Origin: Anaerolineae bacterium
GTDB taxonomy: Bacteria > Chloroflexota > Anaerolineae > Caldilineales > Caldilineaceae
Length of the DNA: 64,000 nucleotides
Assembly (NCBI GenBank): GCA_030432295.1
Contig: JAUIHI010000005.1
Span: forward strand, 186,001-250,000
Direction: 5' to 3'
Part shown: in pieces, positions 25,159-34,852 of the stretch
Layout: every line of letters starts with the position of its first letter
Numbering within the stretch: position 1 is the stretch's first letter
Notes under the pieces: generated by a model
Database searches by the model: none
What the model was told of the DNA's origin: nothing
Seen by the model: only the letters and a program-made list of their open reading frames with translations
Translations under genes and position numbers: made by a program

Positions 25159-25464
25159 ATGCCCTTTATCTCTCTCCCCACCAAAGGCATCCCCGGCAAT
25201 CTGATCGAAGATGGATTGGACGGCGAGCCGATCCACATGCACATCTCCGCGGTCGGACCCGGCCAGCGCTCCCACCCGCCCCACCAGCACGGCGGCTGGG
25301 AAGCCTTCTACATTTTCGAGGGGGAAGGCACACTGGAAATTGAGGACGAGCGCCAGGTCATCCGGGCTGGGGAGTCGATTGTCTTTGACCCCCGGCGGAT
25401 GCACGGGCTGGTCAATACGGGAAATGTGGAGATGAAATATATGGTTGTGTTGGCGAAAGAGTGA
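25159..25464 (+). CDS. Small single-domain cupin protein
   Basis: A 101-aa protein. The metal-binding cupin motif 'RSHPPHQHGGWEAFYIFEG' and second motif 'FDPRRMHGLVNTG' are both present, so a metal ion is likely. The ligand or reaction is unknown. AAAGGAG lies at 25143-25149 before the ATG. The upstream in-frame extension is built from repeat words and is not expected to be translated. Confidence 0.88.
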   Translation: MPFISLPTKGIPGNLIEDGLDGEPIHMHISAVGPGQRSHPPHQHGGWEAFYIFEGEGTLEIEDERQVIRAGESIVFDPRRMHGLVNTGNVEMKYMVVLAKE

Positions 25465-25532
25465 ATCAGTAACTCAGCCCGGAGGCGACAAGCTATTACA
25501 GCCTGGCGGAACTAGCGAGGGTGTCTCTGCCC

Positions 25533-25572
25533 TAGTGCGTAGTCCGTGTACCAGTACACGGACTACGCACTA
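25533..25572. repeat. Perfect 18-bp-arm hairpin
   Basis: Arms TAGTGCGTAGTCCGTGTA (25533-25550) and complement (25555-25572) with loop CCAG. The stem is unusually long, the loop short, and there is no T-run. Confidence 0.85.
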
Positions 25573-25630
25573 CGAAAAACGCGAGCAAACTTCCGCCCTA
25601 CTGTACTTAGGATTGGCAATCAAATAAGTT

Positions 25631-25727
25631 GACGATTTGGACCTTCCGGGAAGAGGCCAAATCTTCTTCCGCACTCTCTGATTTCGTGGCCTCTTCCCGG
25701 AAGGCTGTCGCGCATTATTAAATCGTC
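25631..25727. repeat. Nested inverted repeat before the laminin-B gene end
   Basis: Inner arms CCTTCCGGGAAGAGGCCA (25642-25659) and complement (25687-25704), and outer arms near 25631-25638 and 25720-25727 (GACGATTT and AAATCGTC). It lies between the convergent cupin and laminin-B genes and may end both transcripts. Confidence 0.75.
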
Positions 25728-25732
25728 GTTCC

Positions 25733-26944
25733 TTAGCGCGTCATCAGTGGCAGGAATATCTCGTCCTGCAGCGCACCGAACAGAGCAAATTCTGTCAGGT
25801 GATCGAGGGTGGCGGTGAGCAGGCCGGTGGCCGGGTCGAGTACAGTAGGAATCGCTTCCCACGCGCTTTTGCCTTTATCCCAGTAGGCCAGGCTGGGGCT
25901 AAAGATGTGGAAGCCCTGCGGCTCCACCCTGTCTGTGGAAAGGGTAATGGTAAAGGGTTGGAGAAATTGATGCACCTGTTCACCGCCGCTCGTGTACGCG
26001 TCGATGTAGAAACTGTTGCCCATCTGTCCCATACCTTCTGGCCCAGCGTGGCCTGTGCTAACTCCACTGCGCAGATAGAGGGTTTCGCTCACAGCGCCGC
26101 CGGGAAACTCCATCAGCAAGGAGAGATCGCCCAACGTCAGTTGGGTCTGTAACCCGTTTAGCACATCTATCCGTGGCTGTTCGGCCTCCCCTCCCAGCAC
26201 AACATTGTCCAAAAATCCCTCGTCCACCCCATTCTCAAACTCGCCGCGGATGCGCAGATTGCGCACATCCTGCAAGACAGCCTGTATGTCCTCGGCGCTG
26301 GCCCGTACCCCCACCGCTGTGGAGATGGGTTCCGTCAAGCCGATCTTCATCCAGCCCGCTCCTGCGCTCAAAGGAATTCCATATGTAGTCCACAGTTTGC
26401 GGGGGTTGAAGGCAGTGTTGTAGATGAGGGCGCTGGTGCCTCCGCTGATAATCACATCTGGTGCGTTGAATTGGCTATTCATCTCCGAGTCCTGACGCAG
26501 ATCGAAGCGCAGAGTTCGGGAATAGGCCGCAGAGATATCGCCCAGGAATTTGGCCGGGGCCTCCCAATACCAGGTGCCGCCTTCCACATCATCCGCGGCC
26601 CGCAGATGACCGCCGGGATGACCAGCCTGGGGCAACCAGACGGGCACGCCCGATCCGGCCTGCACATCCCCATCCACCCGCCAGCCCTCTCGGCCTGTGT
26701 CGAAGTAACTGGCCGCCATCGGTTCGGTCTGGGCTGGGGGTGGGGAAGAATCATCGCTTGGGTTAGCCGGGATGCTGGTGGCAGCCGACAAACGGGAGTT
26801 GACGGCTGCGGCTTGGGCTGGTCCCAGCGAGGCAACCAGCCCAGCGGTCAGCGTCAGGGCGACCAGCAGTGTGGAGACCAGCCAGCGCAAATTGTGGCTG
26901 CGCCGTGGGAACGAACGGGCATAGAGGGATGTGGGGAATTTCAT
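25733..26944 (-). CDS. Secreted laminin-B-domain protein with FLP tail
   Basis: A 403-aa protein. A signal peptide (about residues 1-43, RRSHNLRWLVSTLLVALT onward, ending AQAA) precedes a laminin B (IV) domain: 'YFDTGREGWRVDGD', then 'GTWYWEAPAKFLGDISAAYS' and 'LRIRGEFENGVDEGFLDNV'. The C-terminus reads LDHLTEFALFGALQDEIFLPLMTR. The end IFLPLMTR resembles that of the giant C25 protease (LFLPSVQR). A surface, adhesive role is inferred. The second of two tandem ATGs is chosen for spacing from AAAGGAG. Confidence 0.88.
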   Translation of the reverse strand: MKFPTSLYARSFPRRSHNLRWLVSTLLVALTLTAGLVASLGPAQAAAVNSRLSAATSIPANPSDDSSPPPAQTEPMAASYFDTGREGWRVDGDVQAGSGVPVWLPQAGHPGGHLRAADDVEGGTWYWEAPAKFLGDISAAYSRTLRFDLRQDSEMNSQFNAPDVIISGGTSALIYNTAFNPRKLWTTYGIPLSAGAGWMKIGLTEPISTAVGVRASAEDIQAVLQDVRNLRIRGEFENGVDEGFLDNVVLGGEAEQPRIDVLNGLQTQLTLGDLSLLMEFPGGAVSETLYLRSGVSTGHAGPEGMGQMGNSFYIDAYTSGGEQVHQFLQPFTITLSTDRVEPQGFHIFSPSLAYWDKGKSAWEAIPTVLDPATGLLTATLDHLTEFALFGALQDEIFLPLMTR

Positions 26945-27640
26945 CATTTGCTCCTTTGACATTCGAATGCAGAATCCGCAAAGGCCGACCGTCTGCTTTG
27001 GGTTATTGTGTGTCGGCAGGAACAATATAAGGCAAACGCGCACCCAGAACAGCCTGCAAAAGTAGGCTATCGAGAGGGTTCAAAAGTAGGCATCCTGCCT
27101 GCTCGCCAGAATTCCAGTCCAATAACCGACTTTCCTGCAAAAAACATTTGAGCCACTGATAAACGCTGATGAACTCTGCGCTGCCCTGCGCCTGTCGAAG
27201 GGATAAATGCGAATTTCTTTCTAGCTACCCGACAGTTTCAATTTAGACTAGCGACGCCGGTTGAGCCTGTCGAAACCCAGGAGCGGGTCTACGAGAGATC
27301 GCCGTCTGATCCGCTGGTTTCGACAAGCTCAACCGACGCTCTCTGAATGGGCTGACACAATTTGTGCTCCTGTGCCGCAAACTGTCGGGTAGCTAGAATT
27401 TCTTTCCTGAAGTTCTCTGCGTTCCTGCGACTCTGCGGGAGAATTTGACCTTTTTGCAGTGGGGTCGTGTATACAACATTTTTCCATCAGCGGGTTTCTT
27501 ACCTGCCATCAGTGGCGGCTACGGGTAAGCAAGTGAGCAGCGCAGAAAACGGCAATTTCTTCGCATCTGTGGCCCTTTTGTGGTAGAGTTCTATATTTGT
27601 TCAACCCCTTGCCAAAGCCACCTACGGAAGCCTTCACTCT
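26945..27640. other. Long intergenic region (696 bp) with MITE copy 2
   Basis: No gene is seen. It contains the upstream region of the laminin-B gene, a dispersed word ('gagccactgataaacgctga' near 27150), the family-1 MITE at 27221-27396, and the 5' region of the MFS gene. A weak promoter candidate for the MFS gene is TTGACC, 19 bases, TATACA (about 27446-27476). Confidence 0.7.
27221..27396. mobile_element. MITE-like element, family 1, copy 2 (176 bp)
   Basis: Perfect 18-bp terminal inverted repeats CTAGCTACCCGACAGTTT (27221-27238) and complement (27379-27396). Exact 9-bp direct repeats AATTTCTTT flank it (27212-27220 and 27397-27405). The internal palindrome is the same as in copy 1. It has no open reading frame of note, so it would need a transposase from elsewhere. 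Confidence 0.92.
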
Positions 27641-28831
27641 ATGCGCAACGGACGCCAACTGGCGATTATTTTTCTGATTATCTTTGTCAACCTGCTCGGT
27701 TTTGGCATTATCATTCCTCTGCTCCCCTTCTACGGCGACGCGGTGGGTGCGTCGCCCATGCAAATCGGGCTGATCTTCGCCTCCTACTCGCTCTGTCAGA
27801 TTGTGGCCTCGCCCGTGCTGGGCCATCTCTCCGACCAGCACGGGCGGCGACCAATTCTCATCTTCAGCCTGATCGGGACTGTCGCCAGCTTTGCTCTGCT
27901 GGCCGTCGCTAATACCCTCTTTCTGCTCTTTGCCGCCCGCATCATCGACGGTCTCTCCGGCGGCAATATCTCCACGGCCCGGGCCTATATCAGCGACATC
28001 ACTGAAGAGAAAGACCGGGCGCGAGCTTACGGGATTATCGGCGCGGCTTTCGGGTTGGGTTTTATCTTTGGGCCAGCTTTGGGCGGGGTGCTGGGACGTT
28101 ATGGCTATGCCGCACCGGCCTGGGCCGCGGCCATTTTGGCGGGCGTGGCGCTGGTCATGACGATCCTTTGGCTGCCGGAAACCAACCGCAGCAGCCGGGC
28201 AGCCCGGGGCAATCCCTGGCGGGAGATGCCCCTTCTGCTGCGTCGTCCGGTGCTGGGGCGTCTGCTCACACTGGATTTTCTCTACTGGGCCAGCCTTTCG
28301 GTCTACCAGACCACCTTTGCCCTCTTTGGCAAAATTCGTTTTGGCTGGGAGATCGCCGAGGTGGGCTATGTGCTGGCGATGGTGGGCTTCATCGGGGCCT
28401 TCATTCAGGGGGGCGCGGTGGGGCCGATTGTCAAGCGTTTTGGCGAGAAGCCGGTCTTTGTCTTTGGCCTCTTTCTCACCGCGCTGGGTCTGGGCGCGGC
28501 TTCCTTCGCCTACGATCCCACCTTTTTCATAATTGCGCTGATTCCCGCCGCGATTGGGGGCGCGCTCTCTGGCCCGACGCTGATTGCGATGATTAGCCAG
28601 AACGGGGCTGCGGGGGAACAGGGCCGGGTGCAGGGGGTCAGCGGCGCGCTGGAAAGTCTGGGGCGCACAGTTGGTCCAGTCTGGGGCAATGGGATGTTGG
28701 GCGCAGTGGGCGAAGGCGCGGCCTATCTCTCGGCCGCGGTGGTGCTGTTGTTGGTGGGGGTGGCTGGTCTGGGAATTAAGGCCCTGCCACACTGGGCAGG
28801 AAAAGCCGAAAGCGTCTCTCCGCGTGCCTGA
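27641..28831 (+). CDS. MFS drug-efflux-type transporter (TetA-like)
   Basis: A 396-aa, 12-helix protein. Motif A, 'GHLSDQHGRRP', follows helix 2. 'NLLGFGIIIPLLPFYGDAVG' in helix 1 and 'RIIDGLSGGNISTARAYISD' are characteristic of the TetA-like drug:proton antiporter group. It sits in the cytoplasmic membrane, and its substrate is unknown. A MITE lies 245 bases upstream and could affect expression. Confidence 0.88.
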   Translation: MRNGRQLAIIFLIIFVNLLGFGIIIPLLPFYGDAVGASPMQIGLIFASYSLCQIVASPVLGHLSDQHGRRPILIFSLIGTVASFALLAVANTLFLLFAARIIDGLSGGNISTARAYISDITEEKDRARAYGIIGAAFGLGFIFGPALGGVLGRYGYAAPAWAAAILAGVALVMTILWLPETNRSSRAARGNPWREMPLLLRRPVLGRLLTLDFLYWASLSVYQTTFALFGKIRFGWEIAEVGYVLAMVGFIGAFIQGGAVGPIVKRFGEKPVFVFGLFLTALGLGAASFAYDPTFFIIALIPAAIGGALSGPTLIAMISQNGAAGEQGRVQGVSGALESLGRTVGPVWGNGMLGAVGEGAAYLSAAVVLLLVGVAGLGIKALPHWAGKAESVSPRA

Positions 28832-28857
28832 AGCCCATTCGTCTGTTTATCTATCGG

Positions 28858-31800
28858 CTAATAGATGTCTGCAAACTTGTGGATCCGATTGTCTCTTCGC
28901 AGCGATACGAAAACCTGATTTGTCACCGGATTCACCGCCACATCAAATGGCTCCTCACCGGTCGGTACAGTTGCCACCACCCCATTGTTCGGGCCGATGA
29001 CTGTCACTGTGCGATCAGCCGTATCGGCCACAAAGACGTTGTTAGTCACCGGATCAACCACAATGCCTGCACCACCCACATTCGGGTCCCGATCCGAACC
29101 GCTGCTGCCCACATCGACAGTTGCCAGTGTCACCAGGGAAGTCATAGACTGCTTTTCGATGACATCCACAAACCAGGTACCGTTCGGACGCATGGAAATC
29201 ACGTAGATTCGGTTGTTGTTTGGATTGTAGGCGATCTCGAAGGGTCCAGTCCGCTCCATGCCGCCAAAGTTCTTCATCTCGGACCCGCCGTTGAGGCGCC
29301 ATTCCCCCCCATCCTTGTAGATAACCCAAGCGTTGCCCGTGTCGCGGTTGCCGACGATCAGTTGCTTGTTGACCTGATCGGAAGCCAGGCCAAATGCTCC
29401 TGTGCCACCAGTAGGCATATATTGCGCTACAGTGCTGTTCTCGATGATGGCAATGCCGTTGAGCCCGCGCACAATCACGGCGACAGTGTTGATGTCCGGG
29501 AATATCTCCATCATCATCGGGTTTGGGCCCACGTGAATCTTCGTATCGATGGCCAATGTGGTGGCATCGTAGACCCAGACATCTTTGCTGGCATAGTTGC
29601 TGACATAGACCCGGTTGGTGTTCTGGTTGATCACCACATCCCACGGCTCGGCGCCTGTATCCACAGTCGTGATGGGGGCCAGTGTGCGGGCGTCCAACAC
29701 AATCAGTTGATTGGTGTCCCGGCTGCTGATGTACAGTCGGTTCAGCTCTGTATGTACCGCCATACCATTGGGATGGCGCAGGCCACCGACGGGACAACCC
29801 GGCACAGGGCAGGGCATCTCTTCGATCTCTGCTGCGACATAACCGCTGATGTTCGGCATATAGACTTCGTAAATGGGCGGGGCGACCGGAATCACCTCCA
29901 CGCTGCCGGCTCCCTGGACGGGCGGCACCGCGTCCCCGTTGGCATCTATCACCTGGCCCACCTGTGCCAGATTGATTGTGCTGCGAGAGGCAATCATCTT
30001 GAATGTAGCCGTAAATTGTACCGCTTCTCCCGGAGCCAGCTCCCCCAAGTCGTCGGTGATGTCCTCCCAGAAGAGTTCGCCTGCCCCATCCGCCAGGGCC
30101 GTTCGGGGGCTGCTGATGTTCGTGCTCAGAAATCGAAGCACATCTGCTTCGTATCGATTGTAGACGGGCACGTGGGCCAGGCTCACCTCGCCCACGTTTT
30201 CCACGCGAATGTTAAAGGTGATGTCAACCCCCGCGCCGACGGCTGACAGATCCGGCGCGGCAATCTCGTTTTCCACAAGCACCACGGAACGTGCCACCCG
30301 CACCTGGGCGGTGGCTCTCTGCGCGGGGGGTAGCTGGCCCATTTCGTCCCGGACATTGGACACCTGGGCCAGATTGGCTGTCTGACGATTGGGCAGGTCG
30401 TCGGTGGTGGCGCGTGTCAGAAATGTGGCCGTGACTGTAAGCGCCGAACCGGGGGATAGCATCCCGGAAGCGGTTAGATTGGACCATTGAAGAGTGTCGG
30501 TTGACACGGTATCCGGCGCTGGATTGGACCGCACAAAAGTCATATAGGTGGAGTCGTAGCTATCTTCCAGGGGGACGAGGGAGAGAGCCGTTGTGCCTGT
30601 ATTTGTGATGCGGATGGTAAAGCCAATCTCCTCACCCACAGCCGCCACGCCAGGCGCATCTGTAGCCGATTGGAGCAATTGTGTGTCCACAACCAATTCG
30701 GGACGGGCTGTTGGAGCCAATTCGGCCAGGGCAGCGACAATATCGATGCGCCCGAAGCCGCTGAATTCGTCCCACCCAGGCGACTGTACATCCACCGCGC
30801 TGCTGGTAATCATTTCTGTCAACTGATCAGGCGTGAGCGTAGGGTCCAGCCCCAGAAGCAACCCGGCCAGCCCGGCCACGTGGGGCGCGGCCTGGCTGGT
30901 CCCGCTGAGCCAGGCGTAGGAGATGTCGGACCCGCGCCAGTAGGCGCCCGGAATCCAGTGGCGGCTGTCGGCGTCGCTGGAACCGGATGGATCGCCACCG
31001 GGCGCGGCCACATCCACATAGCTGCCACTGTTGGAATAGCTGGCGTGGCCGTCCGTATCGTTGACCGCGGCCACCCCTATCACGTGGTCGTAGGCCGCCG
31101 GATAGCTGGTCTGATTGCCATCCAGATAGGCATTGCCCGCGGCGGCAATCAGAAGCACCCCCTGCTCATAGGCGTATTGGATCGCATTGGCCACAACCGA
31201 CGAGGAATTGCTGCTGGCAAGGCTCATATTCAAAATATCTGCGCCGTTATCAGCAGCCCAGGTGATACCGGCAGCCACTTGGGAACTGCTGCCGCTTCCC
31301 GCAGCGTTCAAGACTTTGACGGGCATAATCTGGGCGTTCCAGTTGACACCAGCAAGGCCCGCACGATTGTTGCCCAAGGCAGCGGCAATGCTTGCCACGT
31401 GGGTTCCGTGGCCGCGGTCGTCCTGGGCGTCGAAGTCGTCGTTCACCGTATCAATGCCGCCGACAATTTTCCCCACAAATTCTGGATGGCCCAAATCGAC
31501 CCCTGTATCCACAACGCCAATCACAACCTGTGGGCTGCCGATTGTGCGGTCCCAGCCAAGATTGGCGTTGATATGGGACAGGTTCCACTGATAGCGGCTG
31601 TAGAGCGGATCGTTGGGGATTGTCTCTGTCAGGTAGTAGAGGTAGTCCGGCTCTGCAAAGAGAACGTCGGGCCGGGAGGCGAGCAGAGCGGCACTGCTTT
31701 CTTCCTCGCCGCTGGGGACCGCCAGTCGGTAGAGCGCGCTTTGGCCGGAAATGGAAAGGGGGGAGAGCGCTTCGTCTGCCACGCCCAGTCTACTGGCAGC

Positions 31801-32052
31801 GTCGGCGGCGCGGGCTGTGCCACCCGTTAGCTGCACCAGCACCACACCGGGCACAAACGAAGGGGCGTCTGCGTCTGGCTGGTTCGGCAGCAAGCGGGCA
31901 GGCGGGTCATCTGTACGCTGGGCGCGGCTTTGCCCCACCCAAAGGGCCATCAAAGCCAGGGCCAAAAGCAGACCACAGGCCGCCCGCACAGTCCGCCAAT
32001 TTCGGATTTTCAAGATACGCTTCCCAACTGCCATAGATCGCCGCATAGCCAT
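28858..32052 (-). CDS. Secreted subtilisin-like protease with repeat domains and YVTN propeller
   Basis: A 1064-aa protein counted from the ATG. N-terminal signal or anchor (about 23-45), an inhibitor-like propeptide (65-140), and an S8 catalytic domain with predicted triad Asp182 (VVDTGVD), His215 (GHGTHV) and Ser386 (SGTSQAAP). Two DUF11-like beta domains follow (about 450-720). Then comes 'PPIYEVYMPNISGYV', which resembles the FLP tail of other secreted proteins, and a C-terminal YVTN-type propeller ('NRVYVSNYASKDVWVYD'). A GTG start 12 bases upstream is possible; neither has a clear ribosome-binding site. Confidence 0.9.
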   Translation of the reverse strand: MAMRRSMAVGKRILKIRNWRTVRAACGLLLALALMALWVGQSRAQRTDDPPARLLPNQPDADAPSFVPGVVLVQLTGGTARAADAASRLGVADEALSPLSISGQSALYRLAVPSGEEESSAALLASRPDVLFAEPDYLYYLTETIPNDPLYSRYQWNLSHINANLGWDRTIGSPQVVIGVVDTGVDLGHPEFVGKIVGGIDTVNDDFDAQDDRGHGTHVASIAAALGNNRAGLAGVNWNAQIMPVKVLNAAGSGSSSQVAAGITWAADNGADILNMSLASSNSSSVVANAIQYAYEQGVLLIAAAGNAYLDGNQTSYPAAYDHVIGVAAVNDTDGHASYSNSGSYVDVAAPGGDPSGSSDADSRHWIPGAYWRGSDISYAWLSGTSQAAPHVAGLAGLLLGLDPTLTPDQLTEMITSSAVDVQSPGWDEFSGFGRIDIVAALAELAPTARPELVVDTQLLQSATDAPGVAAVGEEIGFTIRITNTGTTALSLVPLEDSYDSTYMTFVRSNPAPDTVSTDTLQWSNLTASGMLSPGSALTVTATFLTRATTDDLPNRQTANLAQVSNVRDEMGQLPPAQRATAQVRVARSVVLVENEIAAPDLSAVGAGVDITFNIRVENVGEVSLAHVPVYNRYEADVLRFLSTNISSPRTALADGAGELFWEDITDDLGELAPGEAVQFTATFKMIASRSTINLAQVGQVIDANGDAVPPVQGAGSVEVIPVAPPIYEVYMPNISGYVAAEIEEMPCPVPGCPVGGLRHPNGMAVHTELNRLYISSRDTNQLIVLDARTLAPITTVDTGAEPWDVVINQNTNRVYVSNYASKDVWVYDATTLAIDTKIHVGPNPMMMEIFPDINTVAVIVRGLNGIAIIENSTVAQYMPTGGTGAFGLASDQVNKQLIVGNRDTGNAWVIYKDGGEWRLNGGSEMKNFGGMERTGPFEIAYNPNNNRIYVISMRPNGTWFVDVIEKQSMTSLVTLATVDVGSSGSDRDPNVGGAGIVVDPVTNNVFVADTADRTVTVIGPNNGVVATVPTGEEPFDVAVNPVTNQVFVSLRRDNRIHKFADIY

Positions 32053-32087
32053 GCGGTTCGACACGGATACTACTCAGATTACACCCG

Positions 32088-33293
32088 TCAAATTATACCT
32101 GCCTGGCGCAATTCTTCGATCTTCTCACTGGAGAAACCCAATTTCTCAGCCAGGACTTCCGCTGTCTGTTCCCCCAGAAAGGGTGGAGCACTGGTGATCT
32201 CTGGGGGGGTCTCGCTCATTTTGATCACCGGTCCCACCAGCGAGAATGCATCCCCGGCGGAATCGACCACTGGCTGGACCATCCGTCGGGCCTGGGCCTG
32301 AGGGGTTGCCAGCGCGTCGGGAATGCTGTTCACCGGGCCGCAGGGCACATCCACATCCAGCAACTGCTCGATCCAGCGTCGGGTGGGCTGCCGGCGAAAG
32401 CGCTCGGCCAGCAACGGGACGAGGCTCTCCCGGTTTTCCACCCGGGCCGGATTGGTGGCAAAGCGGATATCCGCGGCCAATTTACCCAGGCCTATTGCTT
32501 CGCATAGAGAGCGAAACTGGTTGTCGTTCCCCACCGCCAGCATCAGATGGCCGTCCGCAGTGGGGAATGTCTGGTAAGGAACAATCGTGCCGTGGGCGTT
32601 GGCATAGCGGCCCGGCTTCTGGCCGGAGACCAGATAGTTGCTGGCGACGTTGGCCAGCCAGCCCAGTTGGGCGTCGAAGAGGGCGATGTCGATCTGCTGC
32701 CCCTGGCCCGTGCGCTGGCGGTGGTGCAGGGCTGCCAGAATGCCGATAACGGCAAAGAGTCCCGCGCTCACATCCACAATCGCCACGCCTACTTTGAAGG
32801 GGTCGCCGTCGCTGCCGTCCGTCGTCGGCCCGGTGATGCTCATCAGCCCCCCTTGGGCCTGAATCACTGTATCATATCCTGGGCGCTCTTTATAGGGGCC
32901 AGTTTGCCCATATCCGGTGATGGAGCAGTAGATCAGCCCCGGATTGACTTCCCGCAGGGTTGCGTATCCCAGCCCTAGCCGCTCCATTGTGCCCACTTTG
33001 AAGTTTTCGATCAGCACATCGGCCTGGGCTGCCAGTTCGCGCAGGATGGCCCGGCCCTCTTCGCTTTTCAGGTTCAGGGTGATGCTGCGTTTGTTGCGGT
33101 TGACGCTGACAAAGTAGGCGCTCTGGCCGTGGGGGGTGAAGGGCGGTCCCCACTGGCGGGTGTCGTCGCCCCGGCCCGGCTGCTCCACTTTGATAATCTG
33201 CGCGCCAAAATCGCCCAGCACCATTGTGCCATAGGGGCCAGCCAGCACCCGGGAAAGGTCCAACACAGTCAGATCGGCCAACGCCTTGTCCAT
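32088..33293 (-). CDS. CaiB/BaiF family III CoA-transferase
   Basis: A 401-aa protein of the usual length. 'VLDLSRVLAGPYGTMVLGD', 'SVNRNKRSITLNLKSEEG' and the catalytic aspartate, predicted as Asp141 in 'RPGYDTVIQAQGG', identify the family. It moves CoA between carboxylic acids; which acids cannot be told. The start is the ATG with AAGGA nearby. The frame continues open upstream through the divergent cyclophilin gene, but that part is antisense. It is divergent from the cyclophilin gene. Confidence 0.92.
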   Translation of the reverse strand: MDKALADLTVLDLSRVLAGPYGTMVLGDFGAQIIKVEQPGRGDDTRQWGPPFTPHGQSAYFVSVNRNKRSITLNLKSEEGRAILRELAAQADVLIENFKVGTMERLGLGYATLREVNPGLIYCSITGYGQTGPYKERPGYDTVIQAQGGLMSITGPTTDGSDGDPFKVGVAIVDVSAGLFAVIGILAALHHRQRTGQGQQIDIALFDAQLGWLANVASNYLVSGQKPGRYANAHGTIVPYQTFPTADGHLMLAVGNDNQFRSLCEAIGLGKLAADIRFATNPARVENRESLVPLLAERFRRQPTRRWIEQLLDVDVPCGPVNSIPDALATPQAQARRMVQPVVDSAGDAFSLVGPVIKMSETPPEITSAPPFLGEQTAEVLAEKLGFSSEKIEELRQAGII

Positions 33294-33437
33294 TGCAAAT
33301 CCTTCTGAAAAAAGAGAAATTGAGCGGTTGATTGTCATCTGTGGTACAGTAGCTGTGGCTCTTTGCCGATTAGTATACCAGAGGTTCCGTAGCAGTACGG
33401 AAGCTAAGTTTTCAGCAACGAAGGAAAGGAACCATTC

Positions 33438-33920
33438 GTGAAACAGTACCCCAGCGCACCCGCAATGCAGATTGACAGCAAAAAGTCGTATACTGCAACG
33501 ATCAAGACCAACCGGGGCGATATTATCATCGACCTCTACGCTGACAAGACACCCAAGACGGTCAATAATTTCGTCTTTCTGGCCAAGGATGGCTACTACA
33601 ACGGTGTGACATTCCATCGGGTAATCCCCGATTTTATGGTCCAGACTGGCGACCCCACGGGCACAGGTCGGGGCGGCCCCGGCTACAAATTTGCCGATGA
33701 ATTTCACTCGGATCTGCGCCACACCGGCCCCGGCATTCTGAGCATGGCCAACGCTGGCCCCGGCACAAATGGCAGCCAGTTTTTCATCACCCACATCAAG
33801 ACCGACTGGCTGGACGGCAAGCACAGCGTCTTTGGCAAAGTGCGGGAAGGCCAGGATGTGGTCAACGCCATCCAGCAGGGCGATGTGATGAACGAAGTGG
33901 TGATTGAAGAGAGCGAATAG
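33438..33920 (+). CDS. Cyclophilin-type peptidyl-prolyl cis-trans isomerase
   Basis: A 160-aa single-domain cyclophilin. '[20 protein letters not shown]' contains the catalytic Arg, and 'NGSQFFIT', '[12 protein letters not shown]' complete the active site. There is no signal peptide, so it is cytosolic and helps protein folding. The start codon is GTG, with AAAGGAACC before it. A 23-bp-arm hairpin follows the gene. Confidence 0.94.
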   Translation: MKQYPSAPAMQIDSKKSYTATIKTNRGDIIIDLYADKTPKTVNNFVFLAKDGYYNGVTFHRVIPDFMVQTGDPTGTGRGGPGYKFADEFHSDLRHTGPGILSMANAGPGTNGSQFFITHIKTDWLDGKHSVFGKVREGQDVVNAIQQGDVMNEVVIEESE

Positions 33921-33953
33921 GACGTAGCGCCAGGCTCCTGTTATTTGTAGAAA

Positions 33954-34006
33954 CGTGAAACGTAAAACGTGAGATCACTGTTCGATCTCACGTTTTACGT
34001 TTCACG
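33954..34006. repeat. Perfect 23-bp-arm hairpin after the cyclophilin gene
   Basis: Arms 33954-33976 and 33984-34006 are exact complements, and each carries the tandem word CGTGAAACGTAAAACGTGAG. The loop is 7 bases. It separates the cyclophilin gene from the metal transporter genes and could act as a terminator despite lacking a T-run. Confidence 0.85.
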
Positions 34007-34046
34007 CATCTGTTGTCAATGATGCGGTTTTAACGACTGGAATTCT

Positions 34047-34850
34047 ATGCAACCCCTCGTCGAACTGTCCGATGTCACCTTTGGCTATGCAGGCCAGCCC
34101 GTGCTGGAAAGCATCGATCTGCACCTGCACGAGGGCCAGTTTGCCGCGGTGGTGGGACCCAGCGGCGCGGGCAAGACCAGTCTGCTGCGGCTGCTCCTGG
34201 GCACGCTCCAGCCCAGCCGGGGCAAGATTTCCCTACATCGCAACGGGCGCGCCCTGCAAGTCAGCTATGTGCCCCAGATCGAATCGGTGGACTGGAACTT
34301 CCCGGTGACGGTGGAACAGGTGGTGTTGATGGGCCGGGTGCGCCGTTCCGGTCCCTGGCCCTGGCCCAGCGCAGATGAACGGCAACGGATGGCCGCTGTA
34401 TTGGATGAATTGGGCATCGGCGATCTGGCCAAGCGGCACATCCGGGAGCTTTCGGGCGGCCAGCAGCAGCGGGTCTTTCTGGCCCGTGCCCTCATCGCCG
34501 AGCCGGACCTGCTGGTGCTGGACGAGCCGACCACTGGCCTGGACCTGCGCACCGCCGAGACGATTTTGCATCTGCTGGCCCATCTGAACCAGCACGGGAT
34601 GACGATTCTGCTCAGCTCCCACGACCTGAACGCGGTGGCCGCGCATCTGCCCTGGGTCATCTGTCTGAACCGGCGGGTGATCGCCGAGGGGCCGCCGGAG
34701 CAGATATTCACCGAAGAAAATCTCAACCGCACCTATCGGGGGGATATGCTGGTGGTGCGCCAGGATGGAATGCTGCTCGTCCAGCAGCGCCCCCACCCCC
34801 ACACCGTCCATGACATTCTGCACGACCCCGTACTGGGGCACTTGGAGTAG
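34047..34850 (+). CDS. Metal (Zn/Mn-type) ABC transporter ATPase
   Basis: A 267-aa ATPase. Walker A '[15 protein letters not shown]', signature '[15 protein letters not shown]' and Walker B '[12 protein letters not shown]' are all intact. '[20 protein letters not shown]' is a hallmark of the metal-chelate group (ZnuC/MntA/SitB). It drives uptake of zinc or manganese across the cytoplasmic membrane. The permease gene begins two bases after the stop. No substrate-binding protein gene is adjacent. Confidence 0.92.
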   Translation: MQPLVELSDVTFGYAGQPVLESIDLHLHEGQFAAVVGPSGAGKTSLLRLLLGTLQPSRGKISLHRNGRALQVSYVPQIESVDWNFPVTVEQVVLMGRVRRSGPWPWPSADERQRMAAVLDELGIGDLAKRHIRELSGGQQQRVFLARALIAEPDLLVLDEPTTGLDLRTAETILHLLAHLNQHGMTILLSSHDLNAVAAHLPWVICLNRRVIAEGPPEQIFTEENLNRTYRGDMLVVRQDGMLLVQQRPHPHTVHDILHDPVLGHLE

Positions 34851-34852
34851 GA

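Noticed and set aside
28879-31830. Two plus-strand open frames of 455 and 386 residues
   Set aside because: Both are antisense to the subtilase gene and rich in His/Val as expected from reverse reading.
33294-33824. N-terminal extension of the CaiB CoA-transferase
   Set aside because: It is antisense to the cyclophilin gene and does not resemble the family; the internal ATG has AAGGA.
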